Source: Clostridia bacterium
GTDB taxonomy: Bacteria; Bacillota; Clostridia; TANB77; CAG-508
DNA length: 27,685 nt
NCBI GenBank assembly: GCA_900758165.1
Contig: CAAEQN010000102.1
Span: 1 to 27,685 of the forward strand
Direction: 5' to 3'
The position numbers were made by a program, and so were the translations under genes. A model generated the notes under the pieces. That model ran no database searches, was not told the origin of the DNA, and saw nothing but the letters and a program-made list of their open reading frames with translations. Every line of letters begins with the position of its first letter. Positions within the stretch are counted from its first letter, which is position 1. Shown here in pieces: positions 7,267 through 16,415 of this stretch.

Positions 7267-9837
7267 ATGTATATTTTTAATAAAATAACAGTAACACCAC
7301 AACTACCAGAAAGAATAAATAAGCTCTCTGTAGTGGCAAATAATTTATGGTGGGCATGGAACACAGACTTTTTAAAATTGTTTAAACAAATTGATTCCGA
7401 TTTATGGGAAACTGTTGAAAAAAATCCAGTTAAATTTTTAAAATTAGTTTCTCAAGAAAGATTAGAGAAGGTAGCAGAAGATACAGAATTTCTAAAAGAA
7501 TATGATAAAATAATAAATAATTTTGAAGACTATATGAATAGTAAGAATACTTGGTTTAGAAAAAATTATCCAGATAATAAGAATGATTTAATAGCATATT
7601 TTTCAGCTGAATATGGACTAGACAGAATATTATCTATTTATTCTGGAGGACTTGGTATTTTATCAGGAGATCACTTAAAATCTGCAAGTGATTTAGGATT
7701 ACCGCTTGTGGCAGTTGGTCTTTTATATAAAAAAGGTTTTTTCCACCAAAAAATAAATGGTGCTGGTCAACAAATAGAAGAATATAGAGAAAATGACATA
7801 GACTCGTTGCCAATAATACCAGTTAAAGATATTGAAGGAAAAGATTTATTAGTATATGTAAATATGCCAAAGAAAAAGTTATATTTAAAAGTTTGGCAGA
7901 TAAATGTTGGTAGAGTTAAATTATATTTAATGGATTCTGATATAGAAGAAAATATTCCTGAATATAGAGGAATAACTGCAAATTTATATGGAGGAAATCA
8001 GGAGACAAGAATTCAACAAGAAATTATACTTGGAATGGCTGGAACCAGTCTTTTTAGAGTATTAGGATTAACTCCTACCATATATCACATGAATGAGGGA
8101 CATTCAGCTTTTTTAATACTAGAATTAATGAAGAATATTATTAAAGAGAAACAAGTATCTTTTGAAATTGCAAAAGAAATTGTGGCATCTAAAACAGTAT
8201 TTACAACACACACTCCAGTTCCTGCTGGAAATGACGTATTTCCATTAAATCTAGTAGAAACATACTTTAAAGATTATTGGAAGAGATTCTCAATATCAAA
8301 AGAAGAATTTTTTAGATTAGGAATGAAACCAAATGCAGATATAAATAAAGAAGGATTTAATATGGGAATACTAGCACTAAAATTTTCTGGCAAGAAAAAT
8401 GGGGTTAGTAAATTACATGGAGCAGTATCTAGAGAATTGTTCAGTGAAGTATGGCCTAATATTGCAGCAAATGAATCTCCAATATCATATGTTACAAATG
8501 GAATACACACTTGTACATGGTTAGCTCCAAATATGAAAAAGTTATATAATAAATATTTAAAACCATATTGGCAAGATGATATTCAAAACAATGCGACTTG
8601 GCAAAAAATTGCAGATATTCCAAATAAAGACTTATGGAATGCTCACATGGAGAGAAAAGTTAAATTGTTAAATTTAGCTAAAGCTAATATAACAGAAAGA
8701 TTAAAAAGAGAAGGATATCGTTATGAAGAAATAAATGAAATTACTTCAAAATTAGATCCAAATGCACTAACAATAGGATTTGCTAGAAGATTCGCAACAT
8801 ATAAAAGAGCTACATTAATATTTAAAGATTTAGAAAGAATAACTCAAATATTAAATAATGCAAATAAACCAGTTCAAATAATATTTGCAGGAAAAGCACA
8901 TCCTTCAGATGAAGCAGGCAAAGATTTAATAAAATATATACATGAGATATCAATGAAACCACAATTTAAAGGAAAAATCTTTTTATTAGAAAATTACAAT
9001 ATAGCTTTGTCTAAATATTTGGTAAGTGGAGTAGATGTATGGCTTAATACACCAAGAAGACCAATGGAGGCTTCTGGAACTAGTGGACAAAAAGCTGCTG
9101 TAAACGGAGTTATAAACTTTAGTGTATCAGATGGATGGTGGGCTGAAGGATATAATCAGAAAAATGGATGGACAATAGGAACAAATCTAGACTATTCTTC
9201 TTATGAAGAACAAGACAATGCTGATAGTGATAGCATATATCAAATCCTAGAAAATAAAATAATTCCAGCATATTATGATAAAGACGAAAATGGTATATCT
9301 AAAAAATGGCTTGAAATTATGAAAAACTCTATAATGTCAAATGCAGGACAATATAGTACTTCAAGAATGTTAATAGATTACACTAATAAATTTTATATGC
9401 CACTTTGCAATTTATATAACAAATATTATTCAGATTTATCAACAGTTACAGAATTTCACAGTTGGAAAGAAAATTTATACTCTAATTGGGATAAAATTAC
9501 AATTAAACAAGAAAAAGGAAATCTAGACAATATAACAGTTGATGCTGGAAATAGAATAAATGTAAGATGCAAAATTTATCTTCCAAACATATCTGCAAAT
9601 AGTATAGAAGCACAAGTTTATTATGGACAAATAATGGAAAACGGCATAATAGATAATATATCTATCATACCAATGAGATTAATTGGATCAGATGAAGAAA
9701 ACAAGGAGTATGAATATGAAGCAACAGTTGAATTAACAACAGGAGGAAATTATGGATATACATTTAGGGTAATGCCAAAAAGTGATATGATTTTAGATTC
9801 AGCAAACTTAGACTTGATAAAATGGATAACTAAATAA
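7267..9837 (+). CDS. glgP: alpha-glucan (glycogen/maltodextrin) phosphorylase, GT35
   Basis: Cleaves alpha-1,4-glucan ends with phosphate to give glucose-1-phosphate. I start at 7267 (MYIFNKITV), six bases after GGAGG, giving 856 residues. An in-frame ATG at 7213 has no ribosome binding site and lies at the predicted transcription start. The N-terminal part with LSVVANNLWWAWN is the domain of the shorter, Thermotoga-like phosphorylases. The body has SIYSGGLGILSGDHLKSASDLG, YHMNEGHSAF, THTPVPAGNDVF, and the cofactor segment EASGTSGQKAAVNG, where Lys609 should bind pyridoxal phosphate. Only the residues after Ala in that motif differ from the E. coli MalP form. Works with the amylase upstream; Pgi feeds the product into glycolysis after phosphoglucomutase, which is not in the window. 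Single gene ended by a hairpin terminator. Confidence 0.92.
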   Translation: MYIFNKITVTPQLPERINKLSVVANNLWWAWNTDFLKLFKQIDSDLWETVEKNPVKFLKLVSQERLEKVAEDTEFLKEYDKIINNFEDYMNSKNTWFRKNYPDNKNDLIAYFSAEYGLDRILSIYSGGLGILSGDHLKSASDLGLPLVAVGLLYKKGFFHQKINGAGQQIEEYRENDIDSLPIIPVKDIEGKDLLVYVNMPKKKLYLKVWQINVGRVKLYLMDSDIEENIPEYRGITANLYGGNQETRIQQEIILGMAGTSLFRVLGLTPTIYHMNEGHSAFLILELMKNIIKEKQVSFEIAKEIVASKTVFTTHTPVPAGNDVFPLNLVETYFKDYWKRFSISKEEFFRLGMKPNADINKEGFNMGILALKFSGKKNGVSKLHGAVSRELFSEVWPNIAANESPISYVTNGIHTCTWLAPNMKKLYNKYLKPYWQDDIQNNATWQKIADIPNKDLWNAHMERKVKLLNLAKANITERLKREGYRYEEINEITSKLDPNALTIGFARRFATYKRATLIFKDLERITQILNNANKPVQIIFAGKAHPSDEAGKDLIKYIHEISMKPQFKGKIFLLENYNIALSKYLVSGVDVWLNTPRRPMEASGTSGQKAAVNGVINFSVSDGWWAEGYNQKNGWTIGTNLDYSSYEEQDNADSDSIYQILENKIIPAYYDKDENGISKKWLEIMKNSIMSNAGQYSTSRMLIDYTNKFYMPLCNLYNKYYSDLSTVTEFHSWKENLYSNWDKITIKQEKGNLDNITVDAGNRINVRCKIYLPNISANSIEAQVYYGQIMENGIIDNISIIPMRLIGSDEENKEYEYEATVELTTGGNYGYTFRVMPKSDMILDSANLDLIKWITK

Positions 9838-9844
9838 ATAAAAA

Positions 9845-9878
9845 AGCATGTATTAAAACGAAATACATGCTGTTTTAT
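9845..9878 (+). terminator. terminator of glgP
   Basis: AGCATGTATT (9845-9854) and AATACATGCT (9862-9871) form a perfect 10-bp stem with a 7-base loop, followed by GTTTTATAT. It starts eight bases after the glgP stop codon. Confidence 0.8.
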
Positions 9879-9886
9879 ATAAATGT

Positions 9887-9920
9887 AAGCCTTGACTTTC
9901 AAGGCTTTTTGCAATATAAT
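9887..9920 (+). promoter_or_regulatory. lysS promoter with its -35 inside a 9-bp hairpin
   Basis: TTGACT (9892-9897) and TATAAT (9915-9920) are 17 bases apart, an excellent sigma-A promoter for lysS. The -35 lies inside a perfect inverted repeat, AAGCCTTGA (9887-9895) and TCAAGGCTT (9899-9907), loop CTT, followed by TTT. The same hairpin can act as a second terminator for glgP read-through, or as an operator covering the -35. Confidence 0.7.
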
Positions 9921-9990
9921 ATAACATATTTACAAAACAAATAAAAATAAGAAAGATAACAAATATAAAATAAAAATAGGGGGAATTGTA

Positions 9991-11478
9991 ATGGCAGACA
10001 TAAATGAATTAATGCAAGTTCGTAGAGAAAAGATGCAAAAGCTAATAGATGCTGGAGTAAAAGTACATCCAGAAAGATATGAGAGAACACATAGTATTAA
10101 AGAAGCAAGAGAACTAGAAGACGGAACAAAAAATGTATCTATAGCAGGAAGAGTAATGTCTAAAAGAAAACTTGGAAAAATAAGCTTTATAGATTTAAGA
10201 GATTTGGAAGGACATCTTCAACTATGTATAAAAAGAGATGATTTAGGAGAAGAAACATATAAATTCTTACATGAAACAGTTGATATAGGAGATTTTATAG
10301 GAGTAAAAGGAGATATATTTACAACACAAGCTGGAGAAAAGAGCCTACAAGTATACGAATACACATTTTTAGGAAAAGCCATTCGTCCACTTCCAGAAAA
10401 ATTCCATGGGCTAACAGATATAGATGCTGTATATAGAGAAAGACATTTAGACCTAATAATGAATGATGAAGCCAAAAAAAGATTTGTATTAAGAACAAAA
10501 TTCATTAGACTAATGAGAGAATTTTTAGACAATCACGGATTTTTAGAGGTAGATACACCAGTACTTCAAAATACTGCATCTGGAGCAACAGCTAAACCAT
10601 TTATAACACACCATAATGCACTAGATATGGATGTGTATTTAAGAATATCTCCAGAATTAACACTAAAAAAATTAATAATAGGTGGTTTTGCAAATGTATA
10701 TGAAATAGCTAGAGATTTTAGAAATGAAGGAATGGATGCAAACCATTTACAAGACTTCACAATGATAGAAGGATATAGTGCTTATTGGTGCTATAAAGAC
10801 AACATGAAATTCTTAAGAGAAATGGTTATATATATATTAAGCAATCTATATGATGGAAATCTAACAATAAAAATTGGAGAACAAGATATAGATTTTGGAG
10901 GAGAATGGCCAGTAGTTTCTTTTAGAGAATTAATATTAAAAGATTGTGGAATAGATATTGATAAATATAAAACAGCAGAAGAATTATTAAAAGAAATTAA
11001 AGCACAAGGAATAACCTTGGATGCAGATAATTTAGAACAACTAGGAAGAGGAAACTTAATAGATACATTGTACAAAAAAGTAAGTAGACCTAAAATAATA
11101 AATCCAACTTATTTAACAGAGCACCCAATAGATTTATCTCCACTTGCAAGAAGCAATGATGACAATCCTTCTTTAACAGATAGATTCCAATTAGTAGTAA
11201 ACGGACAAGAAATAATAAATGGATATTCAGAGCTTGTTGATTGTGATGAACAAGAAAAGAGACTAATAGAACAAAGCAAATTAAAAGCAAATGGAGATGA
11301 AGAAGCCATGAGCATAGACAATGAATATATTAGAGCTATGCAATATGGAATGCCACCAATTTCTGGTTGGGGATTAGGAGTAGATAGATTTTTACAATTC
11401 TTAACTAACAGCGACAATATAAGAGATGTGGTATTATATCCATTAATGAAACCAAGAACTTCAGAAGAAGAATTATAA
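9991..11478 (+). CDS. lysS: lysyl-tRNA synthetase, class II (variant motif set)
   Basis: Charges tRNA-Lys. The 495 residues hold an N-terminal OB-fold anticodon-binding domain (about 48-135, VSIAGRVMSKRKLGKISFIDLRD) and the class II catalytic core. Motif 1 is near 184-195 (FLEVDTPVLQ), and GATAKPFITHHNALDMDVYLRISPE is the family-typical substrate segment. Motif 2 contains RDFRNEG (241-247) and motif 3 is GWGLGVDRF (459-467). After motif 2 the protein reads MDANHLQDFTMIEGYSAYW, whereas common bacterial LysRS has a HNPEFT..E.Y.AY pattern. Motif 3 has GWGLG rather than G.GIG. The domain is complete and every core motif is present, so it should be active. The start at 9991 follows AGGGGGA at a good distance. 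It has its own strong promoter. AsnRS or AspRS are less likely because of the THHNALDMD segment and overall length. Confidence 0.9.
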   Translation: MADINELMQVRREKMQKLIDAGVKVHPERYERTHSIKEARELEDGTKNVSIAGRVMSKRKLGKISFIDLRDLEGHLQLCIKRDDLGEETYKFLHETVDIGDFIGVKGDIFTTQAGEKSLQVYEYTFLGKAIRPLPEKFHGLTDIDAVYRERHLDLIMNDEAKKRFVLRTKFIRLMREFLDNHGFLEVDTPVLQNTASGATAKPFITHHNALDMDVYLRISPELTLKKLIIGGFANVYEIARDFRNEGMDANHLQDFTMIEGYSAYWCYKDNMKFLREMVIYILSNLYDGNLTIKIGEQDIDFGGEWPVVSFRELILKDCGIDIDKYKTAEELLKEIKAQGITLDADNLEQLGRGNLIDTLYKKVSRPKIINPTYLTEHPIDLSPLARSNDDNPSLTDRFQLVVNGQEIINGYSELVDCDEQEKRLIEQSKLKANGDEEAMSIDNEYIRAMQYGMPPISGWGLGVDRFLQFLTNSDNIRDVVLYPLMKPRTSEEEL

Positions 11479-11502
11479 AAAAATAAAAAGAGGAATTATA
11501 AA

Positions 11503-11656
11503 ATGAACAGAGAAGAAGCAATAAATTTGTTAAAAAAATATAATAAAACAAGGAGCTGAAATGCTCGGATGGGATTTAAATACTCTTTTTGAAAAAACGA
11601 TACTTGCAATGAGAAATTGTGAGGATTCAATAGAAAAACAAATGTCTGAAATGTAA
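11503..11656 (+). pseudogene. remnant of an HD-domain hydrolase gene with an internal deletion
   Basis: The first frame reads MNREEAINLLKKYNKT (from 11503, with AGAGG upstream) and stops at 11557-11559. In the next frame, 11543-11656 reads GAEMLGWDLNTLFEKT... and ends ...EKQMSEM before a TAA. The first part matches, from memory, the N-terminus and the second the C-terminus of a common clostridial HD-family protein of about 185 residues. The middle, including the His-Asp metal site, is missing, so I infer an out-of-frame deletion of some 390 bases. The second part could still be translated: ATG at 11561 has AAGGAG seven bases before it and would give 31 residues. It lies between lysS and a terminator and probably shares the lysS transcript. 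An alternative is two unrelated micro-ORFs. Confidence 0.6.
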
Positions 11657-11673
11657 TATTAATATACAATTCA

Positions 11674-11709
11674 AAACAAGCACAAATTTAGCCAAGTGCT
11701 TGTTTTTTT
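11674..11709 (+). terminator. terminator of lysS and the HD remnant
   Basis: AAACAAGCAC (11674-11683) pairs perfectly with GTGCTTGTTT (11696-11705) around a 12-base loop and runs into seven Ts (11703-11709). Confidence 0.8.
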
Positions 11710-11726
11710 ATATGTTTTGTTATAAA
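11698..11726 (+). promoter_or_regulatory. probable promoter of the recJ-rel-MBL-hisS operon
   Basis: An extended -10, TGT-TATAAA (11718-11726), lies about 35 bases before the recJ start. The -35 region is poor and overlaps the T-run of the preceding terminator (TTGTTT at 11700-11705 is only 15 bases away). The call rests mainly on the extended -10 and the lack of a better site. Confidence 0.4.
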
Positions 11727-11761
11727 ATATTATCAAATTTTATAAAGTAGGTAGAGAAAAA

Positions 11762-13450
11762 TTGAATAAAAAATGGGAAGTAAAAATATCAGATGATGAA
11801 TTAACAAATAAAATAGCAAATGAATTTAATATAAGTAAATTAGTAGCAAGAATTTTAGCAAATAAAGGCTTGAAGGAAAGTAATGAGATAGAAGTATTTC
11901 TTAATCCAAGAAGATCCGATTTCCATGATCCATTTTTAATGCCGGATATGAAAATTGCAGTAGACAGAATTCTAAAAGCTATAGAAACTAAAGAAAAAGT
12001 AGCAATATATGGCGATTATGATGCTGATGGAATAACAAGTAGTACTGTTTTAAAGAGATTCTTAAGCGAAAGAGGACTGGATGCAGATATATATATACCA
12101 AACAGATTAAATGAAGGATATGGATTAAATGAAAAAGCAATAAAAGAAATTGCACAAACGAACCATACCTTAATAATAACAGTAGACTGTGGAATTACTG
12201 GAAACAAAGAGATAGAACTTGCAAAAACATTAAAAATAGATACTGTAGTAACAGACCACCATGAGCCAACAGAGGAACTTCCAAAAGCTTTAGCTGTGGT
12301 AGACTGTAAAAGAAAAGATAATAAATATCCATTTAGTGAACTTGCCGGAGTGGGTGTAGCATTTAAATTAATACAGGCAATATCTATTAAATTAGGAATA
12401 AGAGAAGAGGAATATCTAAAATATTTAGATTTAGTTTGTGTAGGAACAATCTCAGATATAGTTCCTTTAAAAGATGAAAATAGAACAATATCAAAATTAG
12501 GTTTAAGATTAGTTAAACAAACTAAAAACATAGGATTAAAAGTACTTTTAAATAGTATGGGATACCAAAAAATAGATTCAAATACTATTTCTTTTGGAGT
12601 AGCTCCTAGAATAAATGCATGTGGCAGAATGGGCCATGAAAAAGAAGCCCTTGAGTTATTTTTAACCAATAGCGTTCAAGAAGCGGAAAAAATTACACAA
12701 AGACTAAATGAATATAATTTAGAACGTCAACAAATAGAGAAGAGAATTTTTGATGAAGTAGAAGAAATAATACAAAAATCAGAAGAAAAGAATCTTCCTT
12801 GTATAGTTTTAGAAAAAGAAAACTGGCATCATGGAGTAATTGGAATAGTATCATCTAAAATAACAGATATGTATTTTAAACCTAGTATATTAATGTCAAT
12901 AGAAGGTGACATAGCAAAAGGTTCAGGAAGAAGTATACCAGGATTTGATTTACATGAAGCATTAGAAAATTGTAAAGAAGAAATAGAACAATTTGGTGGA
13001 CATAGTATGGCTGTTGGAGTAACAGTAAAAAAAGCAAACTTTGACAAATTTAAAAATAAATTTGAAGAATATGCAAGAAAAAAAGATATTTCTAAAATTA
13101 CACCGATTTTAAACATAGATGAAAAAATTACATTAAAAGATATAACAATAAAAGATATAAGAGATTTAGAACTTTTGGAGCCTTTTGGAGAAGGCAATAA
13201 GCCACCAATATTTCAAATCAATAATGTGAAAATTGATTCAATCAGGTCACTTTCACAAGGAAAACACTTGAAGATGGAAATAAAAGACCAGAATAGTTCA
13301 ATACAGGCAATAGGATTTAATTTAGGCAATCTTGCAAATGATTACAAAATCGAAGATAAAATTAATATTGCAGGTACTCTAGAAATAAACAATTATAACG
13401 GAAGAGAAAACATACAAATAAATATAAGAGATGTAATGAAATCTTTATAG
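11762..13450 (+). CDS. recJ: single-stranded-DNA 5'-3' exonuclease RecJ
   Basis: Degrades single-stranded DNA from the 5' end in recombination and mismatch or base-excision repair. The start is a TTG at 11762; the nearby ATG at 11773 is out of frame and the reading MNKKWEVKI fits RecJ N-termini. The DHH phosphoesterase core is intact: YGDYDADGITSS (83-94), VDCGI (141-145) and VVTDHHEP (162-169). The DHHA1 half has APRINACGRMGHE, the GSGRSIPGFDLHEAL segment and the FGGHSMAVG motif, and a C-terminal OB domain follows (LEPFGEGNKPP onwards). At 562 residues it is the short, bacillus/clostridium form. First gene of a tight cluster; rel begins 20 bases after its stop. Confidence 0.93.
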   Translation: MNKKWEVKISDDELTNKIANEFNISKLVARILANKGLKESNEIEVFLNPRRSDFHDPFLMPDMKIAVDRILKAIETKEKVAIYGDYDADGITSSTVLKRFLSERGLDADIYIPNRLNEGYGLNEKAIKEIAQTNHTLIITVDCGITGNKEIELAKTLKIDTVVTDHHEPTEELPKALAVVDCKRKDNKYPFSELAGVGVAFKLIQAISIKLGIREEEYLKYLDLVCVGTISDIVPLKDENRTISKLGLRLVKQTKNIGLKVLLNSMGYQKIDSNTISFGVAPRINACGRMGHEKEALELFLTNSVQEAEKITQRLNEYNLERQQIEKRIFDEVEEIIQKSEEKNLPCIVLEKENWHHGVIGIVSSKITDMYFKPSILMSIEGDIAKGSGRSIPGFDLHEALENCKEEIEQFGGHSMAVGVTVKKANFDKFKNKFEEYARKKDISKITPILNIDEKITLKDITIKDIRDLELLEPFGEGNKPPIFQINNVKIDSIRSLSQGKHLKMEIKDQNSSIQAIGFNLGNLANDYKIEDKINIAGTLEINNYNGRENIQINIRDVMKSL

Positions 13451-13470
13451 CAATAAAAAGGAGGGATAAT

Positions 13471-15675
13471 ATGTCAGAAAATAAAGAAGTAAGCATTGAG
13501 GATGTAATAAATAAAATAAAAGAACATAGAAAAAAAATAAACACAAAATTGATAATGAAAGCGTATGAATATGCAGATACAAATCATAAAGATCAAGTTA
13601 GAAAATCTGGCGAAAAGTATATAATTCATCCTTTACATGTTGCATACATTTTAGCTGACATGGGATTAGATGATAGCACAATTTGCGCAGCTTTATTACA
13701 TGATGTAGTAGAAGATACAACAGCTACAGAAAATGATATAAAAACAAAATTTGGTGACGAAATAGCAGAGATGGTAGATGGTGTAACCAAATTAGGAAAA
13801 ATTAATTACACAAGTGCACAAGAACAACAAGTTGAAAACTATAGAAAAATGTTTTTAGCAATGGGAAAAGATATAAGAGTAATTCTAATAAAATTAGCAG
13901 ATAGGCTTCATAATATGAGAACCCTAAAATATTTAAACAGAGAAAAGCAAATTAGAATTGCAACAGAAACAATGGACTTATATGCTCCGCTTGCAAACAG
14001 ATTAGGTATTTATTCTTTAAAATGGGAGCTAGAGGATTTAGCATTTAAGTACTTACATCCAGAAGATTATAGAGAATTAGTAGAAGGAATAGATAAGAAA
14101 AGAGAAGAGAGACTTAAGTTTATAGACCAAATAATGGATGAGATTAGAGTCCAACTAAAAAAACAAAGAATAGATGCACAAATAACAGGAAGGGCAAAAC
14201 ATTTATATAGTATATATAGAAAAATGCAAAGAGATAATAAGACTTTGGATCAAATATATGATTTGTTTGCATTAAGAATAATAGTAAACTCTGTTAAAGA
14301 CTGTTATGCGGCACTTGGAGTAGTGCATGAACTTTATAATCCAATGCCTGGAAGATTTAAAGATTATATATCTGTGCCAAAACCTAATATGTATCAATCA
14401 TTACATACAACATTAATAGGACCAAAAGGAACTCCATTTGAGGTCCAAATTCGTACTTGGGATATGCATAGAATTGCAGAGTTTGGTATTGCTGCTCATT
14501 GGGCTTACAAAGAAGCAAGTTTTATGAAAGGCAAGCAAGCAAATGTATCTGTAACAGAAGATAAATTAGCATGGCTTAGAGAAACTTTGGAATGGCAAAA
14601 AGATATAGAAGATCCGCAAGAATTTTTGAATACATTAAAAACAGAGTTATTTGAAGATGAAGTTTATGTGTTTACACCAAAAGGAAAAATACAAGTATTA
14701 CCTAGAGGGGCAACGCCAATAGATTTTGCATATAGTATCCATGAAGAAATAGGAAATCACATGACTGGGTGCAAAATAAACAGTAAAATGATGCCAATTG
14801 TAACAAAGCTAAAAAATGGAGATATAGTAGAAATACTAACATCAGATAAATCAAAAGGACCAAGTAGAGATTGGTTAAAATTTATAAAGAGTAGCACAGC
14901 TAAAACACGTATACAACAATGGTTTAAGAAGAATGAGAGAACTGAAAATATAGCAAAAGGAAAAGAAGCACTAGAAAAAGAAGTTAAGAAAATAGGTATG
15001 AATTATTCTGAATTATTTAAACCTGAATATATAGAAGCTGCAATAAATAGATATAAATTTAATGGAATAGATGATATGTATGCTAGTGTTGGTTTTGGAA
15101 CAATTACACCAAACAAAATCATATCAAGAATATTAGAAGAATATAGAAAAACTCATAAGGAAGAAAATACAGACAATATAGAAGAGAAAATCCAAGAACT
15201 ATCTAAAGAAAAGGTAAGTAATAGACCATCGGCAAGTGGAATAATAGTAAAAGGAATAGATAATTGTTTAGTCAGATTATCAAAATGTTGTAACCCCGTA
15301 CCTGGTGATGAAATAATAGGATATATTACAAAAGGTAGAGGCGTAACAGTACATAGAAAAGACTGCAAAAATGTAAAGGATTTATTGTCTGAAGGAAATA
15401 GAATAATAGATGTAAGCTGGCATACAGATAAGCCTTCAGCATATAATGTTGATATTGCAATATATTCAAATGATAGAGATGGCTTATTAGCAGACATAAT
15501 TGCAACAATTGCATCAGAGAAAACTCCTTTAATGTCTATAACTTCTAAAGTGTCTAGAGAAAGAATTGTAATAACAGAGCTAACAATAGAGGTCAATGAT
15601 ATAGCGCAATTAAATAGTGTTTTAAAAGCTATAAGAAAAATAGATAGTGTTTATGAAGTTAAGAGAAATAAATAA
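13471..15675 (+). CDS. rel: bifunctional (p)ppGpp synthetase/hydrolase Rel
   Basis: Makes and breaks the alarmone (p)ppGpp in the stringent response. Domain order in 734 residues: HD hydrolase (about 30-190, with IIHPLHVA His53 and LLHDVVEDT His77-Asp78), synthetase (about 230-350, YDLFALRI with Asp264, GRFKDYIS, NMYQSLHTT, and FEVQIRT with Glu324), TGS (about 396-456, VYVFTPKGKIQVLPRGATPIDFAY), a zinc-finger-like stretch with SKCCNPVPGDEIIGY and a C-terminal ACT domain (about 655-734). The HD box (HDxxED) is intact, so it is a true bifunctional Rel and not a synthetase-only RelA. GGAGG lies six bases upstream. Cluster recJ-rel-MBL-hisS; the rel-hisS neighbourhood is a known clostridial arrangement and links amino-acid starvation sensing with an aminoacyl-tRNA synthetase. 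Confidence 0.94.
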   Translation: MSENKEVSIEDVINKIKEHRKKINTKLIMKAYEYADTNHKDQVRKSGEKYIIHPLHVAYILADMGLDDSTICAALLHDVVEDTTATENDIKTKFGDEIAEMVDGVTKLGKINYTSAQEQQVENYRKMFLAMGKDIRVILIKLADRLHNMRTLKYLNREKQIRIATETMDLYAPLANRLGIYSLKWELEDLAFKYLHPEDYRELVEGIDKKREERLKFIDQIMDEIRVQLKKQRIDAQITGRAKHLYSIYRKMQRDNKTLDQIYDLFALRIIVNSVKDCYAALGVVHELYNPMPGRFKDYISVPKPNMYQSLHTTLIGPKGTPFEVQIRTWDMHRIAEFGIAAHWAYKEASFMKGKQANVSVTEDKLAWLRETLEWQKDIEDPQEFLNTLKTELFEDEVYVFTPKGKIQVLPRGATPIDFAYSIHEEIGNHMTGCKINSKMMPIVTKLKNGDIVEILTSDKSKGPSRDWLKFIKSSTAKTRIQQWFKKNERTENIAKGKEALEKEVKKIGMNYSELFKPEYIEAAINRYKFNGIDDMYASVGFGTITPNKIISRILEEYRKTHKEENTDNIEEKIQELSKEKVSNRPSASGIIVKGIDNCLVRLSKCCNPVPGDEIIGYITKGRGVTVHRKDCKNVKDLLSEGNRIIDVSWHTDKPSAYNVDIAIYSNDRDGLLADIIATIASEKTPLMSITSKVSRERIVITELTIEVNDIAQLNSVLKAIRKIDSVYEVKRNK

Positions 15676-15719
15676 CGAAAAATAAAGTTGTTAGATTAGA
15701 GAATAAAAGGAAGAAAAAA

Positions 15720-16367
15720 ATGATTTTAAAGAGATTAAAAGTAAATACAAGTTTGGGAGAGCCAACAAATTGTTATATAGTAGAAGATGAAGAAACAGAA
15801 GAAACAATGGTTATAGATCCAGGTGGTGAACCTGATAAAATATTAGAAATGTTAAATATACTAAATGCAAAATTAAAATACATATATTTAACACACTGCC
15901 ATTCAGACCACATTGGAGCGGTACTAGAAATAAAAAACAAAAAAGGCGGAAAAATATTAATACATAGAGACGATGCTAAAGGATTAAATGATGAAAATAT
16001 AAATTTAAGTTCATGCATTAATATGGGAGATATAGAGTTAGAACCAGATTCTAGAATAGATGATGCAGATATAATACATTTAGAAAATTTAGAATTTGAG
16101 GTAATACATACACCAGGACACACAAAAGGCAGTAGTTCTCTATATTGTAAAAAAGAAGCGTTGTTATTTTCTGGTGACACTTTATTTAGAGGAGCATGGG
16201 GAAGAACAGACCTTCCAACAAGTTCTTTTGAAGATATAATAAATTCAATTACGAAGAAATTATTAATATTACCAGATAATACAATAGTTTATCCGGGACA
16301 TGGAAAATCAACACTGATTAAAGAGGAGAAACCAATTTATTTAGAATTAAAACCTAGAGAAGATTAA
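15720..16367 (+). CDS. MBL-fold metallo-hydrolase (hydroxyacylglutathione-hydrolase-like)
   Basis: A 215-residue metallo-beta-lactamase-fold enzyme of the glyoxalase II-like YcbL/YqgX group. The two-metal site is complete: THCHSDH gives His59, His61, Asp63 and His64, then His134 (TPGHT), Asp153 (SGDT) and His194 (YPGHG). LFRGAWGRTDLP after the Asp is typical of the group. The short length lacks the C-terminal helical domain of classical glyoxalase II, so the substrate is unknown; thioester hydrolysis is a family-based guess. It sits 44 bases after rel and 48 bases before hisS, in the same operon. AGGAAG just upstream serves as ribosome binding site. Confidence 0.88.
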   Translation: MILKRLKVNTSLGEPTNCYIVEDEETEETMVIDPGGEPDKILEMLNILNAKLKYIYLTHCHSDHIGAVLEIKNKKGGKILIHRDDAKGLNDENINLSSCINMGDIELEPDSRIDDADIIHLENLEFEVIHTPGHTKGSSSLYCKKEALLFSGDTLFRGAWGRTDLPTSSFEDIINSITKKLLILPDNTIVYPGHGKSTLIKEEKPIYLELKPRED

Positions 16368-16415
16368 AAAATAATATATTTCAAAATTCATACTTTAGAA
16401 AGGAATGATAGAAAG

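Noticed and set aside
9838..9990. T-box or lysine riboswitch upstream of lysS
   Set aside because: The leader after the promoter is only about 65 bases and lacks a T-box GGTGG motif or any lysine-riboswitch-like fold.
12016..12669. 217-codon open frame antisense to recJ
   Set aside because: It lies wholly within the well-supported recJ gene on the other strand, is rich in Ser/Phe/Ile as expected from antisense AT-rich coding DNA, and matches no known domain.
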